NCBI GenBank assembly: GCA_950097015.1
Contig: CATNEN010000007.1
Location: 4,640,001-4,704,000, forward strand
Reading direction: 5' to 3'
DNA from: Macrostomum hystrix
Taxonomy: Eukaryota; Platyhelminthes; Macrostomidae
Length of the DNA stretch: 64,000 bases
The notes beneath the pieces are model-generated. The model was given only the letters and a program-made list of their open reading frames with translations. It made no database searches and was not told where the DNA came from. Every line of letters starts with the position of its first letter. Positions within the stretch are counted from its first letter, which is position 1. This document shows positions 10,288-21,781 of the stretch, piece by piece. A program made the translations under genes and the position numbers.

Positions 10288-11159
10288 ATGGTCCACATCA
10301 ATACTCACCTTTTGCTGCTAGTGTCTGCAGTGCTCGTGCACTCAATGGACTCAGTAAGCTATTGGGCAAGCAAGTGCACACCGTTTCAGAAGGCCTCTAA
10401 AAATGAAATAATTTGTGTCGACTGTCCGCATCAGGGCCTGGCCTTGCCGAGGGGCGAGAGCTGCTACGGTGAGCGGGGTGTCTGCCTGTCCGTTCGGGGT
10501 GTCTGCCCGTCCGTTTTTGGTGTCTGCCTGTCCGTTCAAGGTGTCTGTCTGCCTGCCTGTCTTTTCAGGGTGTCTACAATTTAAAGGTGTCTGTTTGTCT
10601 GTTCTAGGTTTTCTGAGTGTGTCTGCCTCTCCGTACAGTCTGTTCTGGATATTATTCAGTCTGTGACTGCTGACGGTCCGGATGCCGAGGCTCACACTAT
10701 CTGGCTGTTTCAGACTGGCTGCATATCAAGCGCTCGCTGTTCTGCCGGAGGGAGTATTTTGCCTGCCACCAGCGCTCCGACCTGGCCAGGTCGCATGACG
10801 GCCAGCGATTCGAGCTGGCAAACAACTCTAGCGACACCGCGTTGGGCAGCTGGAATATGATGTTTATCTTCTCTAGCGCTGACAGGCCCCTGCAGGCAGA
10901 ATACTTTCTGGTCTGGAAGAAGCAGGACTGCGCATTCAACGCCAGCGACTACGAGTTTGGCACGTTCAGCGGGCCGCGGACCAGCTTCAACTCGGAATGC
11001 TATCCGACAGACGAGGGCGAGTACGTCAGCGTGGTGTGCAAGTTTATGAACGGCCACGCATTCGGCATGGCGCCGAGGTCGAGAACATCGAAGCTGATCA
11101 GGGACTGCGACATCCCGGCTGAGGTGGAGGCGTTCGGCGAGAGGAAAGTCCCAGTCTAG
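10288..11159 (+). CDS. secreted cysteine-containing protein, family unknown
   Basis: Two exons, 10288-10468 and 10714-11159, join in phase 1 (donor GTGAGC, acceptor CTGTTTCAG) to give 208 residues. Exon 1 encodes a signal peptide (residues 1-20, core HLLLLVSAVLVHS) and a segment with four cysteines (SKCTPFQ, ICVDCPHQ, ESCYD). Exon 2 encodes WLHIKRSLFCRREYFACHQ, FIFSSADRPL, YFLVWKKQDCAFNASDYEF, SECYPTDEGEYVSVVCKF and RDCDIPAEVEAFG. The even cysteine pairing, an N-glycosylation site (NASD) and the signal peptide suggest an extracellular protein. I do not recognise the family. A broken paralogue lies 1.8 kb upstream, so the locus arose by tandem duplication. Confidence 0.7.
10475..10640. repeat. 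tandem repeat in the secreted protein intron, about 20-bp unit
   Basis: Eight or so imperfect copies of GGTGTCTGCCTGTCCGTTC with length variants fill most of the 245-bp intron (10469-10713). Confidence 0.8.
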
Positions 11160-11267
11160 CTGGGTGGGAAGGCTAAATTTTTCTCGGTGATTATATGCAA
11201 ACCGATTGCCAATTGATTTATTATGTGCTATCAAATCTAATAACCAAACTGAATTACTAAACATTGG

Positions 11268-11420
11268 GTAAGGGTAAGGGAAATCAAGTTGGCGCGAGTC
11301 AATGCCCGCATGTACATTGGGTAAGAAAAATCAAAGTTGGTATGAGTCAGCGCGCGTATGTACATTGGGTAAGGAAAATCAAGTTGTGTGAGTGAGTGCC
11401 TGGATGTACAATAGTAAGGA
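11268..11420. repeat. tandem repeat, about 47-bp unit, 3-4 copies (shared family with 17285-17790)
   Basis: Copies share GCATGTACATTGGGTAAG followed by RAAATCAAGTTG and a GAGTC/GTGAG segment. The same core (CATGTACATGGGGTAAGGAA) forms the larger array inside SPATA18 intron 9, 6 kb away. Confidence 0.85.
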
Positions 11421-12133
11421 AACAAAGGGGATTGCGTTGACCTAATGTTAAATCGCACTTTCGGAAACTGAATTGTTTCATAAATTAAGTAGAAAAAATT
11501 TAAGCCCATCTTTGCAACCAAACATGATAATTTCAGTACCCATCATTCTGAAAGAATATGCTTTGCCTTAGTTTTAGTTCTTAATAAAATGAGAACACGG
11601 ATTTTTGTTATGCGCTAATAAAACGTTAAGTTGTCTCCTTATTAAAGCGCAAAGAAAGGATTCATTTTTAACTTTAATCACTATCTTTTCAGGAATCAAA
11701 ATATTTTGATTCTATGGCGCAAACAGAGGAGTGGCTGTGCCACTGGCTTTACATCAAGCCAAGGACTTCTATATAATAGCATAATATATATATAGTATAA
11801 TATAATATATAATCATATAATAGATGCTATTATATAGAAGTCCTTGATCAAGCCCTTTGGTGTCATTTCTTTGCTTTGGCATTTTTCGCCATAGACAAAA
11901 CCCTGACAGCCCCCGCATAGATAAGAAGTGATGCTTGCCAACTCTGAGTGAAAAGTCTGAGTTTTATGTTTTCATTTTTATTAATGGCTGGTAAAATATC
12001 TGAAATACATAGCCAATTACGGAGCTTTTGAAACTGCAATGTGACTAAGCTACAGCAGCAGCTACTACACCAGACAGAGATAGGAAAATACTTCAAACAG
12101 AAACTACGGCGGCGGCCATCAATTTAGAAACAC
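11421..12133. other. intergenic with a 22-bp perfect inverted repeat
   Basis: AT-rich spacer. It holds a hairpin: AAGGACTTCTATATAATAGC at 11761 and its reverse complement ending at 11845, 22-bp arms, with an AT-rich loop of about 41 bp that is itself mostly ATAT. It could be a small foldback element or a cruciform-prone site. Otherwise nothing is recognised. Confidence 0.7.
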
Positions 12134-12550
12134 ATGGAAGCCACAGAGATTGCTCTGATTGCAGTCACGGCTGCATTCTTGATCACCCTGATACTCACTA
12201 CCGTGCTTACTATAGGAGTGCTGCACCAACACGTTTGGCCGAAGCAGGACCACGGGACCTCATGCGATAAGCGCAAGCCGCTGCAGCGATTCTCCACGAG
12301 GATGTCGATAGAAGACTTCCAGAGCCGGAGCGCCAACAACCCCAGCAAGGTGCCGTCAGACAACTCTACGGCTGAACAAGATGACCAAGCGAGACAGCAG
12401 GGCGTCCCAAGAGACGGATTTAAGTTCTTAGATGAGACTGTGAGTTTGCAACATTCAAGCGGACCTGAGCAGCAACAGCAGCAGCAGGCGCAGCAGCCGG
12501 GGCCAAGCGCCGAAGTTGACTGCGGAGGTCTGTCAGCGGCTGCCAAGTGA
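12134..12550 (+). CDS. small single-pass membrane protein candidate
   Basis: Intronless frame of 138 codons starting in a good context (CACATGGAAGCC). Residues 5-30 form one hydrophobic helix (IALIAVTAAFLITLILTTVL). A polar, low-complexity C-terminal part follows, with a Q-rich run around residues 112-120, ending GGLSAAAK. The composition is GC-richer than the flanks and codon-like. No family is recognised. It could be a first exon whose downstream part is not obvious, or a chance frame. Confidence 0.45.
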   Translation: MEATEIALIAVTAAFLITLILTTVLTIGVLHQHVWPKQDHGTSCDKRKPLQRFSTRMSIEDFQSRSANNPSKVPSDNSTAEQDDQARQQGVPRDGFKFLDETVSLQHSSGPEQQQQQQAQQPGPSAEVDCGGLSAAAK

Positions 12551-13781
12551 CTGTCTGCTTTCCGGCCCGAACAAAAGTTTCTAATTTGTTCATTCGTTAA
12601 CATTTATCATTTGTTATTCTTCCATCTTAGTGAATGCGGTTCGCTTGAGAACGCCAGCTGTTTCCTCCTAATTGCCAATTTGGGTAGCTGAGAACCGACG
12701 CCTTGTTTTATTGTCCAGAGTCCGACAGTTCCTCGCGACTCGAATTTTGTTAACTCGGTTTCTAGTTTTTCATTGGCCTACAAGTTCTGTGCAAAAGCAA
12801 AACAAAAGGAGTGTGTTTTGCCACTCCTTTTGTTGGGCATATTCTTGGTTTTAAAGTGCTTTTCTCTACGTCACTTTATTGAAAGAAGCGATTGCCAAGC
12901 AATCGATCGATAATCTGTCAGTAAACCCATCGATGTACTGAAAGAGTAATAGAGAATGGATCAATAAACTGAGTATGTCAAGCGACACTCCCTCACACAA
13001 AATCCTTAGCCCGAACTAACGAATCTTCAGACATACTGAAGATGGGATAACTGTTTTGCTTGATGTTTGCTGTTTAAAAAAATTTCAAATTTTGTCAGAC
13101 AAGGGCTGTGACAAAAAACTTTGTTTCGCTTAAATTTTTTAAAGTGCAAAACTAGTTTTTTCAGTGCTTATAATTAATAATTAAGCCAAATGAGTTTGTC
13201 CACTTTGAGTCTATCGATTCAGCTAGGTTGCCATGTGAGCCTATTTGAAGAATATCTACTCAAGCGCCCAGCAGGAGCAACCATTATCTGCAACCATTGG
13301 CCAAGCCGGGTGTCAAGTGGTTTGCCTGCCTGGTCGTTGTGCATGGCAAAAGTTTAAGTTGCGAAAATCCTGTAATATCCTGGAATAGGTATTATAAGTC
13401 CCTCAAAATAAAAATATGCGTCAATTAACCTTCTGAAAACTGGCTTTAAAGTGGTCTAACCTACTAAAATCAACTAATGGCGGGTTTAACGTGGCTTTTC
13501 TTCTCAGTAGGATGTCCTCATTTTGAAAGTCTATGGCCAAACTTCATATAACTGGTATATAATTATACGATATAACTGGCTTCATAACGAGGCCAATTAT
13601 ACGAATCAGTTGTATTTCAGGCTTTTTCAGCAGAATTTAACGATGTCCATAGCAGACTTGATTTCTTGATCAAAGCTCTTCTCTTCTCTCTTCTCTTCGC
13701 CTCGCGCCATAATTGCTTTCATTAGGTTAAATTCCTATAATTTATGATTTAAACGCAGATAATTTAAACGCTAAATTGAGG
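12551..13781. other. intergenic, nothing recognised
   Basis: AT-rich sequence with no coding exon, tRNA or tandem array that I can support. Confidence 0.4.
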
Positions 13782-14088
13782 GAACGAAGCAAAAAATGCA
13801 CACCATATTTGCAACGGTCAGCTTTTTTTACCATAGACTTAAGATCCGTAGTACTTTTACAAAACAGGGTATACTAAGTATATTATAATACCCGCCAAAA
13901 TTTTGTCTGTGGTCGAAAGTCCTCAGCCACAGTTATCAGGCCACAGAACTTTCTTTTCCACAGACTAAATTTTGGCGGGTATTATAATATACTTAGTATA
14001 CCCTGTTTTGTAAAAGTACTACGGATCTTAATTCTATGGTAAAAAAAGCTGACCGTTGCAAATATGGTGTGCATTTTTTGCTTCGTTC
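13782..14088. mobile_element. foldback / MITE-like element with 131-bp inverted arms
   Basis: Left arm 13782-13912 (starts GAACGAAGCAAAAAATGCAC) and right arm 13958-14088 are near-perfect reverse complements over 131 bp, separated by a 45-bp loop. Inside the arms, ACTAAGTATATTATAATACC is largely self-complementary. No coding capacity. It fits a foldback transposon or a long-TIR MITE, or a local inverted duplication. The right arm ends exactly where the next satellite starts. Confidence 0.85.
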
Positions 14089-15608
14089 GAGTCCTAGGTG
14101 CTTACATGCGGCCCTGAAGAGTCCTGGGTGCTTACATGCGGCCCTGAAGAGTCCTGGGTGCTTACATGCGGCCCTGAAGAGTCCTAGGTGCTTACATGCG
14201 GTCCTGAAGAGTCCTGGGTGCTTACATGCGGCCCTGAAGAGTCCTGGGTGCTTACATGCGGCCCTGAAGAGTCCTGGGTGCTTACATGCGGTCCTGAAGA
14301 GTCCTGGGTGCTTACATGCGGCCCTGAAGAGTCCTGGGTGCTTACATGCGGCCCTGAAGAGTCCTGGGTGCTTACATGCGGCCCTGAAGAGTCCTGGGTG
14401 CTTACATGCGGCCCTGAAGAGTCCTGGGTGCTTACATGCGGCCCTGAAGAGTCATGGGTAGCAGCCCTGAAGCGTCATGGGTAGCAGCCCTGAAGAGTCG
14501 TGGGTAGCAGCCCTGAAGAGTCGTGGGTAGCAGCCCTGAAGAGTCGTGGGTAGCAGCCCTGAAGAGTCTTAGGTAGCAGCCCTGAAGAGTCGTGGATAGC
14601 GGCCCTGAAGAGTCGTGGGTAGCTGCCCTGAAGAGTCGTGGATAGCGGCCCTGAAGAGTCGTGGGTAGCTGCCCTGAAGAGTCGTGGGTAGCGGCCCTGA
14701 AGAGTCGTGGGTAGCAGCCCTGAAGAGTCGTGGGTAGCAGCCCTGAAGAGTCGTGGGTAGCTGCCCTGAAGAGTCGTGGGTAGCGGCCCTGAAGAGTCGT
14801 GGGTAGCGGCCCTGAAGAGTCATGGGTAGCAGCCCTGAAGAGTCATGGGTAGCGGCCCTGAAGAGTCGTGGGTAGCAGCCCTGAAGAGTCATGGGTAGCG
14901 GCCCTGAAGAGTCGTGGGTAGCAGCCCTGAAGAGTCGTGGATAGCGGCCCTGAAGAGTCCTAGGTGCTTACATGCGGCCCTGAAGAGTCGTGGATAGCGG
15001 CCCTGAAGAGTCGTGGGTAGCTGCCCTGAAGAGTCGTGGATAGCGGCCCTGAAGAGTCGTGGGTAGCTGCCCTGAAGAGTCGTGGGTAGCGGCCCTGAAG
15101 AGTCGTGGGTAGCAGCCCTGAAGAGTCGTGGGTAGCAGCCCTGAAGAGTCGTGGGTAGCAGCCCTGAAGAGTCGTGGGTAGCAGCCCTGAAGAGTCATGG
15201 GTAGCTGCCCTGAAGAGTCGTGGGTAGCAGCCCTGAAGAGTCATGGGTAGCGGCCCTGAAGAGTCGTGGGTAGCAGCCCTGAAGAGTCATGGGTAGCGGC
15301 CCTGAAGAGTCGTGGGTAGCAGCCCTGAAGAGTCATGGGTAGCTGCCCTGAAGAGTCATGGGTAGCAGCCCTGAAGAGTCATGGGTAGCGGCCCTGAAGA
15401 GTCGTGGGTAGCAGCCCTGAAGAGTCGTGGGTAGCGGCCCTGAAGAGTCGTGGGTAGCAGCCCTGAAGAGTCGTGGGTAGCAGCCCTGAAGAGTCGTGGG
15501 TAGCAGCCCTGAAGAGTCGTGGGTAGCAGCCCTGAAGAGTCGTGGGTAGCGGCCCTGAAGAGTCGTGGGTAGCGGCCCTGAAGAGTCATGGGTAGCAGCC
15601 CTGAAGAG
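14089..15608. repeat. compound minisatellite: 30-bp units then related 23-bp units
   Basis: From 14089 to about 14455 there are 12 copies of a 30-bp unit (GTCCTGGGTGCTTACATGCG then GCCCTGAAGA). From about 14455 to 15608 there are about 50 copies of a 23-bp relative (GTCGTGGGTAGCAGCCCTGA then AGA), which lacks a TTACATG-like segment. One 30-bp copy is embedded in the 23-bp domain at about 14958-14987. Within the 23-bp part, variants (agCagc/agCggc/agCtgc; gtCg/gtCa) recur in blocks, which indicates segmental amplification. Confidence 0.96.
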
Positions 15609-15690
15609 CGGTGAGAGCAAGGCAATTTACAGATTTGTAGATAACATTTTGTTCTATCATTTGTTCTTGCGTTAGTTAAAATATAAAATG

Positions 15691-15818
15691 GGTACCAGCA
15701 TTAGCTAGGGTAATTAAGAGAGGATGTGGCGTCCAACCAGTCCATGGACTGAACAACCGTAAGCAGCCTTCGGATGCGCCGCGCAATAGCTGCTGGCTGT
15801 ACATCTGGCCCAACTGGA
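15691..15818 (+). mobile_element. SINE family 1, 5'-truncated copy
   Basis: Shares GGTACCAGCATTAGCT, CCAGTCCATGGACTGAACA and GATGCGCCGCGCAATAGCTG with the full-length copy at 27415. The tRNA-like head is missing. Confidence 0.8.
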
Positions 15819-16600
15819 GTGGGTGTAGTTAATCATCCTTTTTTTATTGAATGAAGCAAACATTTTGCTGGAATATTTTATTAGAAACGTTAACATTGCG
15901 CAATTTTCATTTAACACATTGTTACGGTAAATGTCTACGTTCTTGCATTAGCTGTTCGCTAAATGGATAAATGAAGAATCAATAACTTCTACTTTTCTAA
16001 CGAGGGTACTAATAACGGAAAGAAAGCAAGAAACATAAGCTAGTAAAAATACTTTGGCGATAATTGAGGCGGCTCAGCGATCAATTTGCCCCATTGGCTA
16101 CAGAAGTAACGTATATAATATCAGTGTGCCGTGTGTACATTTTCGAATAAAATAATCGAAGAAAGCAGAACTAAAATGAAACATCTGAGTACAATCCTGA
16201 TATTTGTGAGTATGGTCTCAATTTATAAAAAAAAATAATGGACATAGAAGGTTTAAAACAGATTCATAAAACAATGTCCAAGCAAAAAGAATAGCAGGAT
16301 CTAAAAGTACATCAAGAAAAGGCTTTTTGGATTAGAGCTATGTTATTATTAGTGTCTAGTGAGCTACCGCATAATTTTTTATTTAAAAAATTTCTTTAAA
16401 ACATTTCTGCAAATAACACTCATAATGTAGGAATTATTATGGGCTTGGATGTTAAATATTAAGGAATAATTAGGGAATAATTGGAGAGCAGATTAAAAAA
16501 CAAATAAAGGGAGAAATTTTTGTGTTTTAATCACTTAAGCTTTTTAAATATGCGAACTGTTAAGCTTCATTCTTAGAGATGTTTTCTGAGCCAATCAGAA
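15819..16600. other. AT-rich intergenic spacer downstream of SPATA18
   Basis: AT-rich. It would contain the SPATA18 3' UTR (minus strand) at its right side. Nothing else recognised. Confidence 0.4.
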
Positions 16601-19600
16601 TCACTTCCTTCGAGAGGCGCCGGCGCCAACAGCAGCTCCACCTGTCGCAGGTCGACTAGCGGAGGCGGCGCGCGGCTTCGAAGGCGGCGCCGCTGTCTTT
16701 GATCTCGCGCCGCCGCTGCCGCGACTCCGACTGCGCGTTTTTTTACTTGCCGCGGTCTTCGGTGACGCGGCCGGTTCTGAAAATTGTGAATTTGGTGCGT
16801 AAGTACTACTGATGCGGGCGTCTTGTGAGTAGTATAATTAGAATGAGACACACCATATGGAGAGGCAACTGGCGGCTTTCCAGTTGACCTGGCGGGAATT
16901 CCACGAGTTCCACCGCCTGCGGCAGCCTGCGGAAAGGTTAGGGAGTCCGGTTTCGTACACAGCGAGTATAACTGTGCTCTAGCCTTCTCCTTAAATATAT
17001 TAAAGCTTAATTTTCATTCTTCTTTTTCACTTTAATCGTAAATTAATTATTGAGACGATGGTTAATTAATAAAGGGATCAAATGACACCCATACCATTTT
17101 TATTAAGTTAATACCATTTACCATTTTTTTATTGAAGCAATAGACAGATAAATAAGATGTTCAAGGAATGTGGCCAAGTTTTAGTGTTTAGGTGAGTGGT
17201 AAGTATCTTCATTAACAGTGCTCATTTTAACATCTGGTTAGTTTGGAAATTTTATTGCGCTGGATAAATTGCATGAAAAATTCGTATGGAAAATCTGGGT
17301 GGCGTGCGATTGGTGCATGCATGTAGATTGGGTAAGAGAAATCAGCATTGCTTTGCTGAAGGTCTGGATCAGGGGCTACTAAATACTCTAGTAGTATGTA
17401 AATTAATGTAATAAATGTAAATATTTACCCGCATGTAAATTGGGAAATGAAACCAGGGGGTGAGCGCCTAGTGCCTGCATGTACATGGGGTAAGGAAACC
17501 ACGGGGTGTGTGCCTAGTGCCCGCATGTACATGGGGTAAGGAAATCAGGGGGTGAGCACCTAGTGCTCGCATGTACATGGGGTAAGGAAACCAGGGGGTG
17601 AGCACCTAGTGCTCGCATGTACATGGGGTAAGGAAACCAGGGGGTGAGCACCTAGTGCTCGCATGTACATGGGGTAAGGAAACCACGGGGTGTGCGCCAA
17701 GTGCCCGCATGTACATTGGGTATCGAAACCAGGGGGTGAGCGCCAGTGCCGGCATGTACATTGGGAAAGGAAAACCAGGTTGGCCTAATTTTCTATGCAG
17801 AATCACTTTTTACGAAAAGAAATCATTTGTACACAACAAACCGAAAAGTTAACTTCTTCTTTCCATCGGATTGCACAAAAAGGAAAATGCTAGCACTGAC
17901 AAAACAAAAAACCACAATTAGTACTCAACCAAGGCCCACTGACCAAACAAAATTACAGACAACAAAACTAATATGTGAAGAAATACATCATAGATTAGTA
18001 ATTTTTGGGTTTAGTAGCCAGTGCTTCGGAGCCAGAGCTGTTAAAATAAAAAAGAATAAATAAACTGGGAGGTGATCATGCAGTACATTTAAAGCAGATC
18101 AGATCAGCGCGTGAGCAGAGGAACCGTGAGAGCTGTGCACGGAGCTTTGGATACCTCACGCCATGCATGACATCCTCAACACGAAGGATTCATTTCTGCA
18201 GCTTGGCGATGGCTCATTCAGGTGTTGCACCTAGCGTTTTTCCTGCCTGGGACAAGTACAAATAGCGAAATATGGGTGATTATAATGGCTTTTTCCGAAT
18301 AAGTGCACGAATTTTATTCGATGTTGCGATCCAATCATGAGGTCCTGATTTTACAAAGTGATTTATTTGCAGTCCAGTTGGCAGTCATGCCAAATGCATT
18401 TTAGGTGTGCTTGACGGCTGGCGAAATCACCATACATACCTTTTTGATGCATTCCATAAAGAAGTTGTTAGAATCGAAAGCGCAGAGAAATACGAGTATA
18501 ATACATAATAATAATAATAGTATTTGCAGGGCGACTGCGGGCCATGGTAAATAGTTTGGTGACACTAGACCCGCAGCCAGCGAGGAGGCAATTCTGCCCA
18601 TTCCGCTGACTCCTGAGCACACACGCACACAGACACCGTACGCAGGCACACACACACAGGTGTGTACATCTGCCCTGACTTTATCATCGTCAGACAGTGT
18701 ACACTTCACTGTGCCTTGGAGGTTGGCCCTGAAGGGTGTAAATTGCTTGACAATTCCATAAGCCTTCCCTCCTCGGCTGCGCCCGAAATTAATGTGGCCT
18801 CGCCGCGGAATCGAGCTCAGGGACCTTGGTGCGAAGCTGAGACCTAGGAACAAAGAAAACGCTTTAAACCGCTCACCCCAACTCATTATAGATGTATGTA
18901 GCAACCAAAACGTTGATTTCTTTATTTCAAAATCTAATTTCGAAAACATTTTAACACAATTTTTTAGATTTCTTCCCTCAGAGAAGCTTCTTTAAATCTA
19001 CAAAATTACCAATTCGTACGCTGAAAACTTTATTTCTACTTCGTATAATGACAAATCGGTTTGACACTCACGAGACCCCTGCGAGTGCAGGCCTCGCCCT
19101 TCATCAGCAGCCCGGAGCCCTGCATCAGCGCCGGCCAGATGTGATGCGACACATTGCTGGCTGAGAACTCCGAGTCGTGACTCCGACGATACCTGTTAGC
19201 CAGAGGTGGGTTCAACGAAGATTGCCAATCAGCAGATCTATCGCAAATTCACTGTATGGACTTGAGTTCGCCCAAACCTGTAGTCATCAAACAGCTCGCC
19301 ATCGTATCCAACAGCCACATCGAGAGGATGCGCCAGGCTTGTCATCTCCCAGGCGATGCGGCAGCACTCGGTCACGAACGGAGCGATGACGTCATAGGAG
19401 ATGCCGGGCGGCAGGTAGAGCCGCGAATTGCGGCTCAGGCAGAGAAGAACATCCTTGAATGTGTTCAAGGCGTTTTTCGGTTTCGATTCAACGCAAGTTC
19501 TAACAATCCCACGGGCCTCACCTGCACCAAAGCTTGCAACTCGTTCATGTCTGTGTGGCAGTTGATGAAGTCCTGCACAGCCTCCTCCAGGGTGTCTGGG

Positions 19601-21781
19601 CCAACCCGACGGGCGAGCAGGTGCGACCGAACGCGGGCCTTGAAGGCGCGGATGGCCACTTTGGCAGCGTTGAATGACTCCTGGGGAGGGAAGAGTGGTC
19701 TGAATGCAGCGGGATACGCTTAGTACTTTTAATGTTTCGATTAGATTACTCACAACAACAGCAGCATAGACGATTCTCTGATTATTCTCGTGGTCGTCAT
19801 AGCAACAGCGCAGGGCCTCCATTGCCTCGGCTCGATTCGAGGTAAAGGCCTCGTTGAATCGAGCGATCAGGTGTTGCTGGCGCGACTGTTGCCACGGATG
19901 GCTCAATGCGAGGGGCGACTGTTCACCAAGGAAGGGTCCTCGCTGGGCTAGGTGCTGGTCCACTGTGACCAATAAAGCCCTGCGAAGGGGTTTCCCGAGT
20001 CTATTTTTAGGCTTCTTCGTGACCTTGAAAAATATCTAGTCGCGTAAGTGACCATAAAAATAAGTCAGAGTTTCCGCTTACTCATACCCCCAGGTGTGTT
20101 TTCCTTTTTTCTTTCTTGAACAGCAATTTTCTGTTCACTTTTACGTACATGAGAAATATAAACTTGAATTTCACAATGCCTTCGAGCCAAAATCTCAGTC
20201 ACAAGTATGTAGCTTATACAGCTCACCCATCCGTGATTGGTGCCTGTCGTTGAACGCCACCACTCGTCGTTCTAACGCGTGACCTTGACTGCTGTGGCTG
20301 CTGCTGCTGCTGCTGTTGTTGTTGCTGTTGCAGCTTTTCTTGTTTCTGCTGCTCTTGCCGCTGTTTCTGCTGCAAAGCTGTGACATCCTCCCGAAGGCGC
20401 TGAACCTGCCTGTCATAGCCATCAAGCAGTCGAACTCGAGCCCTCAGACGATCATTCTCGGCCTCCGAGTTCGTCAACCTGAACCAAGGAAAGTAAATGT
20501 TAAAATTGTACGCGCTGATATATTTTCTAGATTAAATATTCCCAGGATTTTTTACAGTCCGAAAAAAGTTTTACCTGGCGGTAAGCTCCCTGATCTCGGT
20601 GTCGGCAAGCATCTTCTCCCCGACCGACACCCTCGCCTGCCTTTCCAACTCTGCTCTGGCCTCCAGGAGTCTGGAAAAAAACTAGAAATATTTGCACTCC
20701 TTTCTACTATTAGTAGACGAAGCTGCGCGGCACTCACTGAGCCCGAATGCCATCGTTGGCGCGTCGCATCAGTCGTAGATCGTGCTCGAGGTCGTCCAAC
20801 GCCGGCCCGCAACTTTCATCTTCGTCTCCAGAGAAAGCCTCAACGACTGGTCGTCGGCGCTGCTTGCCCGCGTTGGCGATGACGCTCAAAGCCGCATTGG
20901 CACTGAGGCAGCCACCGGTGACGTCAACATCTTCGTCGGCTGCAGAGTTAGGATCAAAGAAATCGCGACCAAGCAGGGGCTGCAGTCGAGCCCGAATGGC
21001 AGCTGGGTGGGCGCCCAGCAGATCACCTTTGATACCAACAAATTTTTTTGCATTAAACAAGTTGTGTCCCTCTTAACGTGTTTTTTGGACGCTAAACCTA
21101 AATGTTTACATATAATTTTTAACAGCTTCTCACCTTCGGCTGCGCATAAGCTCAGCAGTTTGAAAAGCTGGCTCTGTACCCGCGCATTTAGCTCAATCAG
21201 CTCGCAGGCATTCGCCAGATTTTCTTCGTTCGAATTTCGCTGAGGAAAATTTGTTGAAGTTGCATAGGCTTTTTGTTCTTGTAATTAAACATAGTTGATA
21301 CAAAAAATTAACGATTTACAAAATATCGAATAACAACGCAGAACGGAATAAAAAATTCTACACAACACTTTTTTACGAATAAATTATAGAGAAGAAATAT
21401 TGTCTTAATTTAATAAACATTTCGCTCACAGAATCGTTCGTCGTTAGTTTATTATTTTAATGATTTTTACAATAGACTTTATTGCTAAGATCGTTATGTG
21501 TTGTCATAAAAATATCTTGCTTCTCTTGCTATGTTGTCAATACTCTGCCAAGTATATATTGTTATAAAATTATGCTATACCAAGTTTCTTTGGTCATACC
21601 TCTACCTTTGTAAATTATAGACTGGTTTAAACTGTAGGATTTCTTTACTTTAAGTTTTTATTGTTAATTATTAATAAATCGTCTTCGCAATTACCTTGTA
21701 TATCTGATTCCACCTTTCCAACCGATCTTGCAGCAGTGAAAACGAACCAATCGTTGCTAGCTTTCGTAAATATTCAGCCAT
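16601..21781 (-). CDS. SPATA18: SPATA18 / mitochondria-eating protein (MIEAP) homologue
   Basis: Known family role: mitochondrial quality control, inducing vacuole-like or condensate structures. Eleven exons on the minus strand: 21695-21781, 21134-21239, 20738-21026, 20575-20670, 20227-20478, 19754-19979, 19522-19680, 19278-19453, 19072-19192, 16854-16926, 16601-16776. All phases match (1761 nt, 586 residues; the human protein is about 540). The N-terminus MAEYLRKLATIGSFSLLQDR and CELIELNARVQSQLF fit the family. A coiled coil with a poly-Q stretch follows (exons 4-5). The C-terminal domain has NNQRIVYAAVVESFNAAKVA, PLDVAVGYDGELFDDYRYRR, HHIWPALMQ and LLMKGEACTRRG. The last two exons (S/A/R/K-rich tail) are less certain: an alternative acceptor 10 nt downstream would change their frame. 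Intron 9 (about 2.1 kb) holds a SINE and a minisatellite. Confidence 0.9.
17285..17790. repeat. minisatellite, about 47-bp unit, about 10 copies, in SPATA18 intron 9
   Basis: Copies share GCATGTACATGGGGTAAGGA followed by AACCAGGGGGTGAG and CACCTAGTGCT. Left copies (17285-17460) are diverged and spaced irregularly; 17450-17740 is regular. Same family as 11268-11420. Confidence 0.9.
18530..18855 (-). mobile_element. SINE family 2 (tRNA-derived), full or near-full copy
   Basis: Strongly similar to 56262-56594: shared CAGCCAGCGAGGAGGCAATT, ATTCCGCTGACTCCTGAGCA, TGTGCCTTGGAGG, and the minus-strand B-box-like GGCCTCGCCGCGGAATCGAG at its 5' end. It lies in SPATA18 intron 9 in the same orientation as the gene. 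Confidence 0.85.

Noticed and set aside
16573-16851. Arg/Ala-rich minus-strand frame of 92 codons as an independent gene
   Set aside because: It overlaps the last SPATA18 exon; the phase-matched SPATA18 reading ends cleanly in another frame, although this frame would be used if the alternative exon 10 acceptor is real.
18401-18949. Minus-strand frame of 182 codons
   Set aside because: Overlaps a SINE copy in SPATA18 intron 9; no domain resemblance.
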